From Dyella kyungheensis (GTDB lineage Bacteria; Pseudomonadota; Gammaproteobacteria; Xanthomonadales; Rhodanobacteraceae), in assembly GCF_016905005.1 (NCBI RefSeq), contig NZ_JADIKC010000004.1, positions 1-64,000 of the forward strand: a stretch of DNA of 64,000 nucleotides. The letters are read 5' to 3'. Under the pieces are notes generated by a model that worked only from the letters and a program-made list of their open reading frames with translations, did not search any database and had not been told where the DNA came from. This document shows positions 1-11,640 of the stretch, piece after piece. A program made the translations under genes and the position numbers. How positions within the stretch are numbered: position 1 is the first letter of the stretch; each line of letters opens with the position of its first letter.

Positions 1-81
1 CCATCCCGAACTCGGAAGTGAAACGCAGCTGCGCCGATGGTAGTGTGAATTCTCATGCAAGAGTAGGTCACCGCCAGGGGC
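1..81 (+). rRNA. rrf: 5S ribosomal RNA, 3' part (truncated by window start)
   Basis: The first 81 bases match the second half of bacterial 5S rRNA: the conserved CGAACTCGGAAGTGAAACG segment near the start, then GCCGATGGTAGTGTG, and GAGTAGGTCACCGCCAGG at the 3' end. The 5' third of the molecule lies before the window. A strong terminator follows at once, so this is the distal end of an rRNA operon read to the right. The exact mature 3' end (about 79-82) is inferred. Confidence 0.93.
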
Positions 82-90
82 TTTATCCCT

Positions 91-126
91 CAAACGCCTT
101 CCCATCCGGGAAGGCGTTTGTCTTTG
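91..126 (+). terminator. Intrinsic terminator of the rRNA operon
   Basis: A perfect 13-bp stem (91-103 with 108-120) closes a 4-base ATCC loop and is followed by the T-rich run TCTTTGT. It starts ten bases after the 5S end, as expected for the terminator of an rrn operon. Confidence 0.9.
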
Positions 127-391
127 TGCGGTTTGGAAATATCCCGCTGAAAACCCCGTAAAAACAGCTGTTTTTGCCCGGCGCGATCGCGCCCGAGCAT
201 CGGCCGTCGACGCCGATCATCAGGCGCGTCGCGAATAGACGTCCAGACGTCCTCGGCGGCGATTGCATCGCTGACTGGCCCCGCGATGACGCGGCCTTCT
301 TGCCTGCGCCTGAATGAGTACGCGAAGTGGGATGCTGTCTGTCGCACAAATTTGCGATGATCGGACATCCCCTACCCACCATGTGACGCGT

Positions 392-2516
<2,125 letters not shown>

Positions 2517-2522
2517 AACGAA

Positions 2523-2547
2523 CGAGGCCTCCGCGATGGAGGCCTCG
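2523..2547. terminator. Bidirectional terminator between glpK and the PfkB kinase
   Basis: A perfect 10-bp stem (2523-2532 with 2538-2547) has a 5-base GCGAT loop. It lies between the convergent stops of glpK and the minus-strand kinase, with a modest T-rich tail on both strands (TCGTTC to the right, TTCGTTTC on the minus strand), so it probably serves both genes. Confidence 0.75.
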
Positions 2548-2572
2548 TCGTTCACGCATGGTGCGGCAAAGC

Positions 2573-3508
2573 TCAGTCGATGGCGTAACCGAACTGGTCT
2601 TCGAACGCCTTGGAGAACTGCGCGTAGTCGAAGTGCTGGTTCTGCGTGCCCGGGTGCTCCACCTTCAGCGCGCCCATCAGTGAGGCCATGCGGCCCACGG
2701 TCGGCCAGTCCTTGCCCTTCATGATGCCGAAGATCAGGCCGGCGCGATAAGCGTCGCCACAGCCCGTGGGATCGACCACCTGGCGCTCGCGTGCCGGCGG
2801 GATCTCATGGGTGGTGCCTTCGGTATGGATGTGCGAGCCGCGCGGGCCGAGCGTGACGATGTACGCCTTCACGCGCGAAGCGATCTCCTGCGCGCTCCAA
2901 CCGGTGCGCTGCTGCAGCAGCTGCGACTCGTAGTCGTTGACGATCACGTAGGTCGCCTTTTCGATCATCGAGCGGAACTCGGCGCCGTCGAACAACGGCA
3001 TGGCCTGGCCCGGATCGAAGATGAAGGGCACGCCGCGTGCGGCGAACTCATCCACGTGCTGCAGCATGGCGTCGCGGCTGTCCGGCGCCACGATGGCGAA
3101 GCTGATCTCCGGGATGTCGCGCACGTGGTTCTTGTGCGCGCTCAGCATGGCGCCCGGGTGAAAGGCGGTGATCTGGTTGTTGTCCAGATCGGTGGTGATG
3201 AAGCACTGCGGGGTGAACTGGTCGTCGAACACGCGCACGTAGTCCATGCGGATGCCGCACTTTTCCATGTGCACCTGGTACGGGCCGAAGTCCTGGCCGA
3301 CCGTCGCCACCGGCAGCGGATCGGCGCCCAACAGCTTGAGGTTATAGGCAATATTGCCGGCGCAGCCGCCGAATTCGCGACGCATGCGGGGCACCAGGAA
3401 CGACACGTTCAGGATATGAACCTGGTCGGGCAGGATGTGGTTCTTGAACTGGTCCTGGAACACCATGATGGTGTCGTAAGCAAGCGATCCGCAAATGACG
3501 GCTGACAT
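2573..3508 (-). CDS. PfkB-family carbohydrate/nucleoside kinase
   Basis: This 311-residue cytoplasmic kinase has the ribokinase/PfkB fold. The C-terminal signature reads DPTGCGDAYRAG (about residues 246-257), with D252 as the expected catalytic base; the usual GAGD is GCGD here. The N-terminal substrate segment has the FGGCAGNIAYNL motif (compare GGxxxN in the family). Proteobacterial proteins of this subgroup are often annotated as adenosine-kinase-like or ribokinase-like sugar kinases; the substrate cannot be read from sequence. It is monocistronic and convergent with glpK. The ATG at 3508 immediately precedes the first beta strand (AVICGSLAYDTI). Confidence 0.88.
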   Translation of the reverse strand: MSAVICGSLAYDTIMVFQDQFKNHILPDQVHILNVSFLVPRMRREFGGCAGNIAYNLKLLGADPLPVATVGQDFGPYQVHMEKCGIRMDYVRVFDDQFTPQCFITTDLDNNQITAFHPGAMLSAHKNHVRDIPEISFAIVAPDSRDAMLQHVDEFAARGVPFIFDPGQAMPLFDGAEFRSMIEKATYVIVNDYESQLLQQRTGWSAQEIASRVKAYIVTLGPRGSHIHTEGTTHEIPPARERQVVDPTGCGDAYRAGLIFGIMKGKDWPTVGRMASLMGALKVEHPGTQNQHFDYAQFSKAFEDQFGYAID

Positions 3509-3718
3509 GATGCGAGGATATTCCTGGCAGATGAATAGGCAGTCCGGGCAGCGTAACGCCAGCCTGGCTCAAAGTTCCCGATCATACCGGGAAGTTGTGC
3601 GGCCCGCGACTTTCTTGCGAGCGGCAGGGCATTTGAGGGAACTCTCAAAAGCCACACAAAGGACGCGTAAAAGTCTCATATCACAGCGTAAACAAAGGCT
3701 TTCTTAACGAGAATGTCC

Positions 3719-3747
3719 TTGCGGTCCTGTGGGTTGCTGACTAGACT
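3719..3747 (+). promoter_or_regulatory. Possible sigma-70 promoter of the mre operon
   Basis: TTGCGG (3719-3724) and TAGACT (3742-3747) are separated by 17 bases, ending 42 bases before the mreB start. Matches to consensus are 3/6 and 4/6, so this is a modest candidate. The 281-base gap between the kinase and mreB holds nothing else I can support. Confidence 0.4.
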
Positions 3748-3765
3748 GGCGCGCTTACTTTTTAG

Positions 3766-4836
<1,071 letters not shown>

Positions 4837-4862
4837 CCCATACGACAGGGGCGGGTTAAGCC

Positions 4863-5852
4863 ATGGCGCTTGCGCGCGAGGAATCCTCGCCCCTGTTTGC
4901 CGGTACCGTCGCCGGTACCCTCAGGCTCATTCTTTATCTTGCGCTGGCCATGGTGCTGATGGTGCTCGACCATCGCAACGGCTGGATCTGGCGCCTGCGT
5001 TATGCCACCTCGGTGCTGGTGGAGCCGGTGTATCGGCTGGCCAGCCTGCCGGCGTCCGGCATGCATACGCTCAGCGTGGCGTTCTCCGACCGCAAGCTGC
5101 TGACCGAGCAGAACCAGCGCCTGCGCGAAGACCTGTTGCTCGCCAACGCCAAGCTCAACCGCATGGCGGCGGTGGCCGAGCAGAACGAGCGTCTCAAGCA
5201 ATTGCTGGATACGCAGCACAGCCTCGATCTCAACGTACAGCTGGCCCGCGTGATCGACGTGGACCTGGGCTCGTACCGTCACCGCATGCTGGTCAACGTG
5301 GGCTCGCACGATGGCGTGAAGCCTGGCCAGGTAGTGATCGACGCGCACGGCGTGATGGGCCAGGTGGTGGAAGTGATGCCGCGCACCTCGCTGGTGATGC
5401 TGGTGACCGATCCCGACCATGCCATTCCGGTGGTTGTCGAGCGCACCGGCCTGCGCACCGTGGCCTACGGCACGCGCGATGGCGACCTGCTGAGCCTGCC
5501 GAACATCTCCATGGCGGCCGACGTGCATCCGGGCGACAAGCTGCTCTCTTCCGGTCTGGGCGGTCGTTTCCCGCCGGGATTCCCTGTAGGCGAAATCCGT
5601 AGCGTGGAACCGGCGGCGTCGGGCATGTTCCTGGAAGGGCGCGCGCGTCCTTCGGCGGATCTGGATCGCAGCGACAACGTGCTGCTGCTGCACGATCTGG
5701 CCGAACCGGCAGGTCCGCCCGCACCAGCCGCACCGGTGGGTCCGCCCGCCGACCTCGCGCCTGCACCGAGCGCCAGTGCGGCGGCACCGCCGCGCGCCAA
5801 CGCGACGCCTGCGCAAACGCCGCCGGCCACCACGAATCCGGTGCAGCCATGA
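4863..5852 (+). CDS. mreC: Rod shape-determining protein MreC
   Basis: MreC is a bitopic inner-membrane protein whose periplasmic beta domains bind and activate PBP2. The 329-residue protein has one N-terminal membrane segment (about 20-37, LRLILYLALAMVLMVLDH), then a coiled coil (LTEQNQRLREDLLLANAKL), then the two beta domains with the family segments LGSYRHRMLVN and DLLSLPNI. The last about 60 residues are Pro/Ala-rich low complexity, a lineage-specific tail. Its stop overlaps the mreD start by four bases (ATGA), so the two are translationally coupled. Confidence 0.95.
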   Translation: MALAREESSPLFAGTVAGTLRLILYLALAMVLMVLDHRNGWIWRLRYATSVLVEPVYRLASLPASGMHTLSVAFSDRKLLTEQNQRLREDLLLANAKLNRMAAVAEQNERLKQLLDTQHSLDLNVQLARVIDVDLGSYRHRMLVNVGSHDGVKPGQVVIDAHGVMGQVVEVMPRTSLVMLVTDPDHAIPVVVERTGLRTVAYGTRDGDLLSLPNISMAADVHPGDKLLSSGLGGRFPPGFPVGEIRSVEPAASGMFLEGRARPSADLDRSDNVLLLHDLAEPAGPPAPAAPVGPPADLAPAPSASAAAPPRANATPAQTPPATTNPVQP

Positions 5853-6334
5853 GCAAACCTCGCATCAGCCTGATCTGGTTCGTCGGCACGCTGGTCTTCG
5901 CGGTGCTGTCCATGCTGATTCCGCTGCCGGCGCCGCTGCAGCCGTTCAAGCCGTATTGGCCGGCGCTGTTCCTGCTGTACTGGGCATTGGAGTCGGGCGA
6001 GCGCGTGACGCTTGGCCTGGCTTTCGTGATCGGCCTGAGCGCCGACCTGCTCGACGGCGTGTTGCTGGGCGAGCAGGCGATGCGGTTGTGCGCATTGGTG
6101 TTCATCGTGCTGCGTTTCCGTTCGCGCCTGCGCTTCTTCCCGATGTGGCAGCAGACCCTGGCGGTGCTGGCCTTGCTGCTGAACGACCGCGTGCTGCTGC
6201 TGATCGTGCGCACCTTCGCGGGTGACGCGTTGCCGCCCGCCACGTGGTGGATCTCGCCGTTCGTCGGCGCTGCGCTATGGCCGTTCCTGTTCCTGCTGAT
6301 GGACGACCTGCGCATGCGTTTGCGCATCCAGTAA
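5849..6334 (+). CDS. mreD: Rod shape-determining protein MreD
   Basis: MreD is a small polytopic inner-membrane partner of MreC in the elongasome. The 161-residue protein is almost wholly hydrophobic with about five membrane segments, and it has the family-typical N-terminus (ISLIWFVGTLVFAVL) and central YWALESGERVTLGLAFVIGL. It starts inside the mreC stop and ends five bases before mrdA, so it is part of one tight operon. Confidence 0.93.
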   Translation: MSKPRISLIWFVGTLVFAVLSMLIPLPAPLQPFKPYWPALFLLYWALESGERVTLGLAFVIGLSADLLDGVLLGEQAMRLCALVFIVLRFRSRLRFFPMWQQTLAVLALLLNDRVLLLIVRTFAGDALPPATWWISPFVGAALWPFLFLLMDDLRMRLRIQ

Positions 6335-6338
6335 CGCC

Positions 6339-8342
6339 ATGGCCCTGCGGCGACGATCCATCAAGAACACCCGCGGCGAAGCCACGCTCTTTCGCGTGCG
6401 CGCGATGGTGGGTTTCGCGCTGATCCTGCTGGGCCTGGGCGTGCTGGTGGTGCGCTATCACTACCTGCAGGTGCAGCGTCACGACGAATTCGCGCTGCGC
6501 TCGGAAAACAATCGCGTGAAGCCGCGTGCGATTCCGCCGGCACGCGGTCTCATCTTCGACCGCTCGGGCGTGTTGCTGGCCGATAACGTGCCGGCGTTCC
6601 GCCTGGAAGTGGTGCCCGAGCAGGTGAAGGATCTGCCGGCCATGCTGGCCGCCATCCGCGAAGTCGTGCCGCTGGACGACAGCGACATCGACGCGTTCAA
6701 GAAGCAGCTCAAGCAGAATCGCCGCTTCGACAGCGTGCCGCTGAAATTGCACCTGACCGAAGACGAGATTGCCCGTTTCGCCATCAATCGCTGGCGTTTT
6801 CCGGGGCTGGACGTGGTGCCGTACCTGACTCGTCGCTACCCCTACGGCCCGTTGTTCGCGCATGTGGTGGGCTACGTGAGCCGCATCGACGCCGACGACC
6901 TGACCCGGCTCGATGCCGATCGCTACAAGGGCACCAGCCATGTCGGGCGCAGTGGCCTGGAGCGTTCCTATGAGGACGTGTTGCACGGCGAACCCGGTTA
7001 CGAGCTGGTCGAAGTGAACGCCGACAACCGCGTGCAGCGCGTGCTGGAAACCCACGCACCCACGCCCGGCAAGAATCTCTATCTCAACATCGACGTGCGC
7101 GTGCAGAAGGCAGCCACCGATGCGTTCCAGGGGCGGCCGGGCTCGGCGGTGGCGATCGATCCGCGCAATGGCCAGGTGCTGGCGATGGTCAGCGTGCCGA
7201 GCTTCGATCCGAACCTGTTCGTCAACGGCATCAGCAAGGCCGACTACACCGGCTACATGAACGCCGAAGACAAGCCGCTGCTCAATCGCGCGCTGAAGAG
7301 CGCGTATCCGCCGGGTTCGACGGTGAAGCCGTTCCTGGCGTTGGGTGGTTTGGAGCTGGGTATTCGTCGTCCGGAAGACACCGTGTTGTCGACGGGCGAG
7401 TTCTGCATACCGGGGCAGCAGCGTTGTTATCGCGATGACACGCGTGGCGGCGATGGCACGGTGAACATGGTGCGTGCGATCGAGAAGTCGACCAACACGT
7501 ATTTCTATCGACTTGCTTTGGACATGGGCATTGATCGGCTCGCCAGTTGGATGGGTAGCTTGGGTTTCGGCAAGAAGACCGGTATCGATCTGCTAGGTGA
7601 GGCGGAAGGTATTTTGCCTTCGCGTGAATGGAAGGCGACGCGCAGCAAATTCCCCTGGTTCCAGGGCGAAACCATCATCGCGGGCATTGGCCAAGGCTAC
7701 TGGACCGTCACTGCATTGCAGTTGGCGCACGCCACGGCGACGTTCGCTGGACACGGCACGCCCTACGCGCCGCGTCTCGTCATGGCGACTGCTGTCGTGA
7801 AGGAGCATCCCGTGCCCTTGCCGAATCCGCCGTCCGGGCCGTCGGTCATTCGTAAACCGCATGAATGGGAAGTGGTGAATCAGGGCATGGAGGCGGTGAT
7901 CACGGGCGGTACCGCCAAGGGCCAGTTCACCGGCTTTCCTTTTGTCGTAGCCGGCAAGAGCGGCACCGCAGAGCGCTTTTCCCGCCGCACCAACGACTAC
8001 GACAACAACAAGAATCTGGCGTATCTGGCAACGCGTCACCGCGCCTGGTTCATCGCCTATACGCCGGCCGAAGCGCCGCGCATCGCTGTGGTGGCCATGC
8101 TGGAATCCGGCGCCTGGGGTGCCTCTGACGCAGGCCCCATCGTGCGCAAGGTGATGGAAGCATGGCTTGCCTCGACAGGCGGCCCGGTACCGCCGACGAA
8201 TACGCTGGAAAACGTTCCCGCCACGCCGTCCAGCACGCCCGAACTACCCGAAGACACACCGGTCGCCACACCCGCCGACATGTCCGCCATGCCCGCCGAC
8301 AGCACCAGCACGGCGCCGCCCGACGACGGAGGCAACCCGTGA
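6339..8342 (+). CDS. mrdA: Penicillin-binding protein 2 (elongation transpeptidase)
   Basis: PBP2 is the monofunctional DD-transpeptidase that cross-links new glycan in the lateral wall together with RodA. The 667-residue protein has one N-terminal membrane anchor (about 25-45), a dimerisation/pedestal domain (RGLIFDRSGVLLADN near 70-84) and a transpeptidase domain with the three active-site motifs: STVK (S327, K330), STN (384-386) and KSGT (from K540). The last about 60 residues are Pro/Thr/Ser-rich. It follows mreD by four bases and overlaps mrdB at its stop. Confidence 0.96.
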   Translation: MALRRRSIKNTRGEATLFRVRAMVGFALILLGLGVLVVRYHYLQVQRHDEFALRSENNRVKPRAIPPARGLIFDRSGVLLADNVPAFRLEVVPEQVKDLPAMLAAIREVVPLDDSDIDAFKKQLKQNRRFDSVPLKLHLTEDEIARFAINRWRFPGLDVVPYLTRRYPYGPLFAHVVGYVSRIDADDLTRLDADRYKGTSHVGRSGLERSYEDVLHGEPGYELVEVNADNRVQRVLETHAPTPGKNLYLNIDVRVQKAATDAFQGRPGSAVAIDPRNGQVLAMVSVPSFDPNLFVNGISKADYTGYMNAEDKPLLNRALKSAYPPGSTVKPFLALGGLELGIRRPEDTVLSTGEFCIPGQQRCYRDDTRGGDGTVNMVRAIEKSTNTYFYRLALDMGIDRLASWMGSLGFGKKTGIDLLGEAEGILPSREWKATRSKFPWFQGETIIAGIGQGYWTVTALQLAHATATFAGHGTPYAPRLVMATAVVKEHPVPLPNPPSGPSVIRKPHEWEVVNQGMEAVITGGTAKGQFTGFPFVVAGKSGTAERFSRRTNDYDNNKNLAYLATRHRAWFIAYTPAEAPRIAVVAMLESGAWGASDAGPIVRKVMEAWLASTGGPVPPTNTLENVPATPSSTPELPEDTPVATPADMSAMPADSTSTAPPDDGGNP

Positions 8343-9457
8343 TCGACGAGCTGCAGGTACGCCTGGTGCGCTTCATCCGCCGCCTGATGACGCGACCGCG
8401 CATCGATATTCCGCTCGCCTTCGGCCTGATCCTGCTGGCCAGCGTGGGCCTGGTCACGCTGTACAGCGCCAGTGGCGGCAATATGGCGATGATCGGCGGA
8501 CAGGCCGCGCGCTTCGTCATGGGCGGTGTGCTGGTGATGCTGATTTCGCGCATCCCGCCGTCGATGCTGCGCACCTGGACGCCGTGGCTGTTCGCCGGCA
8601 GCGTGATGTTGCTGCTGGTGGTGGCGGGCATCGGCGAGGTGCGCAGCGGCTCCAAGCGCTGGCTGGATCTGGGCGTGGTGTCGTTCCAGCCGTCGGAGCT
8701 GCTCAAGCTCACCATGCCGATGATGGTGGCCTGGTACCTGCATCCGCGGCAGCTGCCGCCGAGCTGGAAGGACATCGTCGTCGTCGGCATGCTGATCGCC
8801 ATTCCGGCCGGTCTGATTGCGGAGCAGCCGGATCTGGGCACGGCCTTGCTGGTGTCCGCGGCGGGCGCGTTCGCGCTGTTTCTGTCGGGCATGCGCTGGT
8901 GGAAGATCGGCAGCCTGCTGGCCGTCGTGGGCGCGATGGTTCCGGTGGCCTGGCACTTCCTGCACGAATACCAGCGCAATCGCGTGCGCACGCTGCTCGA
9001 TCCGGAATCCGATCCGCTCGGCAACGGCTGGCACATCATCCAGTCGCAGATTGCGGTGGGTTCCGGCGGCGTGTTTGGCAAGGGCTGGCAGCATGGCACG
9101 CAGTCGCGCCTGGACTTCCTGCCCGAGCACACCACCGACTTCATTTTTGCGGTGTTTTCCGAGGAATTCGGCCTGGTTGGCGTGATCGGCGTGATGCTGC
9201 TGTACGCCTTCATCATCGGCCGCTGCCTGTGGATTGCGATGGAGGCGCGCGACACTTATTCGCGCCTGCTCGCCGGCGCCATCGGCATGAGCTTCTTCGT
9301 CTACGTGTTCGTCAACGGCGGCATGGTGGCGGGCATGTTGCCGGTGGTGGGCGTGCCGATGCCGTTGATCAGCTACGGCGGCACCTCGGCGGTGTCGCTG
9401 CTGACCGGGTTTGGGGTGCTGATGTCGATTTACGCCAACCGCAAGATCCACAAGTAG
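8339..9457 (+). CDS. mrdB: Peptidoglycan polymerase RodA (SEDS family)
   Basis: RodA is the SEDS-family glycosyltransferase that polymerises lipid II during elongation, paired with PBP2. From the GTG at 8339, which overlaps the mrdA stop, the product is 372 residues, close to E. coli RodA (370). About ten membrane segments are visible. Family marks are GSKRWLDLGVVSFQPSELLK, the AEQPDLGTALL segment with the conserved Asp, LPEHTTDFIFAV and the C-terminal GVPMPLISYGGTS. An internal ATG at 8387 is possible but would shorten the family N-terminus. No gene-specific terminator is visible; a REP-like palindrome follows. Confidence 0.95.
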   Translation: MIDELQVRLVRFIRRLMTRPRIDIPLAFGLILLASVGLVTLYSASGGNMAMIGGQAARFVMGGVLVMLISRIPPSMLRTWTPWLFAGSVMLLLVVAGIGEVRSGSKRWLDLGVVSFQPSELLKLTMPMMVAWYLHPRQLPPSWKDIVVVGMLIAIPAGLIAEQPDLGTALLVSAAGAFALFLSGMRWWKIGSLLAVVGAMVPVAWHFLHEYQRNRVRTLLDPESDPLGNGWHIIQSQIAVGSGGVFGKGWQHGTQSRLDFLPEHTTDFIFAVFSEEFGLVGVIGVMLLYAFIIGRCLWIAMEARDTYSRLLAGAIGMSFFVYVFVNGGMVAGMLPVVGVPMPLISYGGTSAVSLLTGFGVLMSIYANRKIHK

Positions 9458-9469
9458 AGGCACATTGCT

Positions 9470-9530
9470 GTCGCGCACAGGTGCGCTCCCACAAGGGGAC
9501 TGACTTTGTGGGAGCGCACTTGTGCGCGAC
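9470..9530. repeat. REP-like palindrome, family A (copy 1)
   Basis: Two arms, 9470-9494 and 9506-9530, are inverted copies matching at 24 of 25 positions (GTCGCGCACAxGTGCGCTCC and its complement), separated by 11 bases. This is one of eight copies in the window of a repeat whose arms read GTGGGAGCGCAC(C/T)TGTGCGCGAC; all are intergenic. It sits in the rodA-mltB gap. Confidence 0.9.
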
Positions 9531-9612
9531 AGGTTCTCGCGAAAAAGCAGCGGTTTTCGCCAGCCCGCATGCTAGGCTACCTTCGTAGCCGTTTACGACA
9601 GCGAAGTCATTC

Positions 9613-10641
9613 ATGCCCTCGATTCCCGCGTCGCTCCCGACTCGTCGCCTTGTTGCCACGCTGGGCCTCCTTCTCGCCGCTGCAAGCATGCCGGCGTTCG
9701 CGCAAACCCATCCCGGACAGGATCAGCTGGTCAGCGAAGTGGCCCGCGATACGGGCAAGAGCAGTGCATCGCTGAATGCCTTGCTGGATGGCGCTAAGAA
9801 GCAGCAGAGCATCCTCGATGCGATCAGCCGTCCCGCCGAAGCCAAGCCGTGGAAGGATTACCGGCCGATCTTCATGACGCCCCAGCGCATCAACGACGGC
9901 ATCGCGTTCTATCGCGAGCATCGCGCCCTGTTGGAAAGTATCGGCAAGCAATACGGCGTGGCGCCCGAGTACATCGTGGCCATCGTGGGTGTGGAAACCT
10001 CGTACGGTCGCATCACCGGCAAATACAAGGTGCTCGATGCGCTGGTGACGCTGGGCCTGTATTACCCGCCGCGTGCCACCTATTTCCGCCAACAGCTGAA
10101 GGTGCTGCTGGAGTTGCCGGAGAACCATCTGGCGGGCCCCGTCGACGCGCTTACCGGGTCGTACGCGGGCGCGCAGGGCTGGGGGCAGTTCATGCCCGAG
10201 AGCATCCGCGACTTCGGCGTGGACGCCGATGGCGATGGCCGCATCGACCTGAAGAACTCGCTGCCTGACATCTTTGCCAGCGTCGCCAACTACTTCGCCA
10301 AGCATGGCTGGCAGACCGGTGGCCTGGTGGCCGCGCCGGCGCGGGCCGATGGCGCCGCCAAGCCCATTTCCGTCAAGGACTCCAAACCGCAATGGCCGCT
10401 CGAGCAGCTCGTAGCGTGGGGCTACGCACCCTTGCAGTCGATCAATCCCGGGCAGCCCACCAGCCTGCAGTCGCTGCAGGGCGCGGATGGCATGGAGTAC
10501 TGGCTCACCTTCCAGAATTTCTACGTGATCACCACCTACAACCGCAGTCCGCTCTATGCGCTGGCGGTGCACCAGCTGGCGCAGGCCATCGCGCAAGGGG
10601 CGAACGGGCCGGGGAACGACGGGATGGACGCGACGCAATGA
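9613..10641 (+). CDS. mltB: Membrane-bound/periplasmic lytic transglycosylase B
   Basis: MltB cleaves the MurNAc-GlcNAc bond with 1,6-anhydro formation and trims the wall. The 342-residue protein has a cleavable signal peptide ending near PAFAQ (about residue 30) with no lipobox cysteine, so it is probably soluble periplasmic, unlike E. coli MltB. The catalytic region contains IVGVETSYGRITGKY (the Glu in VETSYG is the expected acid) and the family segment GAQGWGQFMPESIRDFGVD. The C-terminal segment follows the MltB/SltB1 pattern. Its stop overlaps the rlpA start (ATGA). Confidence 0.93.
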   Translation: MPSIPASLPTRRLVATLGLLLAAASMPAFAQTHPGQDQLVSEVARDTGKSSASLNALLDGAKKQQSILDAISRPAEAKPWKDYRPIFMTPQRINDGIAFYREHRALLESIGKQYGVAPEYIVAIVGVETSYGRITGKYKVLDALVTLGLYYPPRATYFRQQLKVLLELPENHLAGPVDALTGSYAGAQGWGQFMPESIRDFGVDADGDGRIDLKNSLPDIFASVANYFAKHGWQTGGLVAAPARADGAAKPISVKDSKPQWPLEQLVAWGYAPLQSINPGQPTSLQSLQGADGMEYWLTFQNFYVITTYNRSPLYALAVHQLAQAIAQGANGPGNDGMDATQ

Positions 10642-11582
10642 GCTGGCGGCTTGCGCTGCCACTTCTGTTGATGGCGCTGCTGGCCGGCTGCAGCGGCGGC
10701 AAGACCCGTCCCTCCAGCAGCCATGGCTCCACCTCGCGTGGTCCCTATGCCTCGGGCAGCAGCAGCGGATCGTCCGCGCCATCGCGCGGCGGCGTCAACG
10801 ACGACACCAGCCGCCCGCAGAGCAGCCGTTATCGCGACGACACGGACAGCGTGCCGGCCGGCCCGCCGCCGGAAGTGATCGCCAAGTTGCCCGAGCCGGT
10901 GCCGAAGGTGGAGCCGCGCGCGCTCTACGGCAACAAGTCGCCTTACACCGTGCTGGGCCAGACCTACAACGTGCTGGCCTCGCCGAACGGTTATGTGGAG
11001 CGCGGCATCGCCTCGTTCTACGGCAACAAATTCCACGGGTACAAGACGTCCAGTCTCGAGGACTACGACATGTACCAGTTCAGCGCCGCGCACAAGACGC
11101 TGCCGATTCCCAGCTATGCGCGCGTGACCAACCTGGAAAACGGCAAGAGCGTGATCGTGCGCATCAACGATCGCGGTCCGTTCCACGAGAACCGCGTGAT
11201 CGATCTCTCCTATGCCGCCGCCGTGCGCATTGGCGTCTGGCCCAAGGGCACCGGCCTGGTGGAAGTGCGGGCGATCGATCCGGCGCAGCCGCTTTCCGCC
11301 CAGACCCTGCCGCCGCCACCGCCCGCGCCCAAACCCGCCAGCCCGGGGCCCGGTATTTTCCTGCAGGTGGGCGCATTCTCCGACGGGGTCAACGCCGAGC
11401 GCGTGGCGCAGCAATTGCGTGTTGCCAATTTTGCGCCGGTACAGGTGGTGGATGCGCAAATCAACGGTCGCACGATCCGCCGCGTGCGCGTGGGCCCCCT
11501 CGCCAGCGTCGACCAGGCCGACGACGTGACCACGCGGATCGAGGGCATGGGCCTGCCCAGGCCGCAGGTCGCGGTAGACTGA
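10638..11582 (+). CDS. rlpA: Septal ring lytic transglycosylase RlpA (lipoprotein)
   Basis: RlpA cleaves glycan strands that lack stem peptides, acting at the septum. From the ATG at 10638 the product is 314 residues. The signal ends in the lipobox LLAGC (C18), so it is a lipoprotein. A Ser/Gly-rich linker leads to the double-psi beta-barrel domain (IASFYGNKFHGYKTSS, then SAAHKTLPIPSYARVTN and NDRGPF), and a Pro-rich linker to a C-terminal SPOR domain (GIFLQVGAFSDGVNAERVA) that binds denuded septal glycan. It is coupled to mltB upstream and lies 58 bases before the dac gene, matching the conserved mrd-rlpA-dac order. Confidence 0.94.
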   Translation: MSWRLALPLLLMALLAGCSGGKTRPSSSHGSTSRGPYASGSSSGSSAPSRGGVNDDTSRPQSSRYRDDTDSVPAGPPPEVIAKLPEPVPKVEPRALYGNKSPYTVLGQTYNVLASPNGYVERGIASFYGNKFHGYKTSSLEDYDMYQFSAAHKTLPIPSYARVTNLENGKSVIVRINDRGPFHENRVIDLSYAAAVRIGVWPKGTGLVEVRAIDPAQPLSAQTLPPPPPAPKPASPGPGIFLQVGAFSDGVNAERVAQQLRVANFAPVQVVDAQINGRTIRRVRVGPLASVDQADDVTTRIEGMGLPRPQVAVD

Positions 11583-11640
11583 TGTATTGAAATTCTTGCG
11601 GCGCCACGGCGCCGCGATAGCCATTGGACCGAATCGAACG

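Noticed and set aside
8162-8338. N-terminal extension of RodA from an ATG inside mrdA
   Set aside because: The extension is the out-of-frame translation of the mrdA 3' end (His/Arg-rich); the GTG at 8339 gives the usual RodA length.
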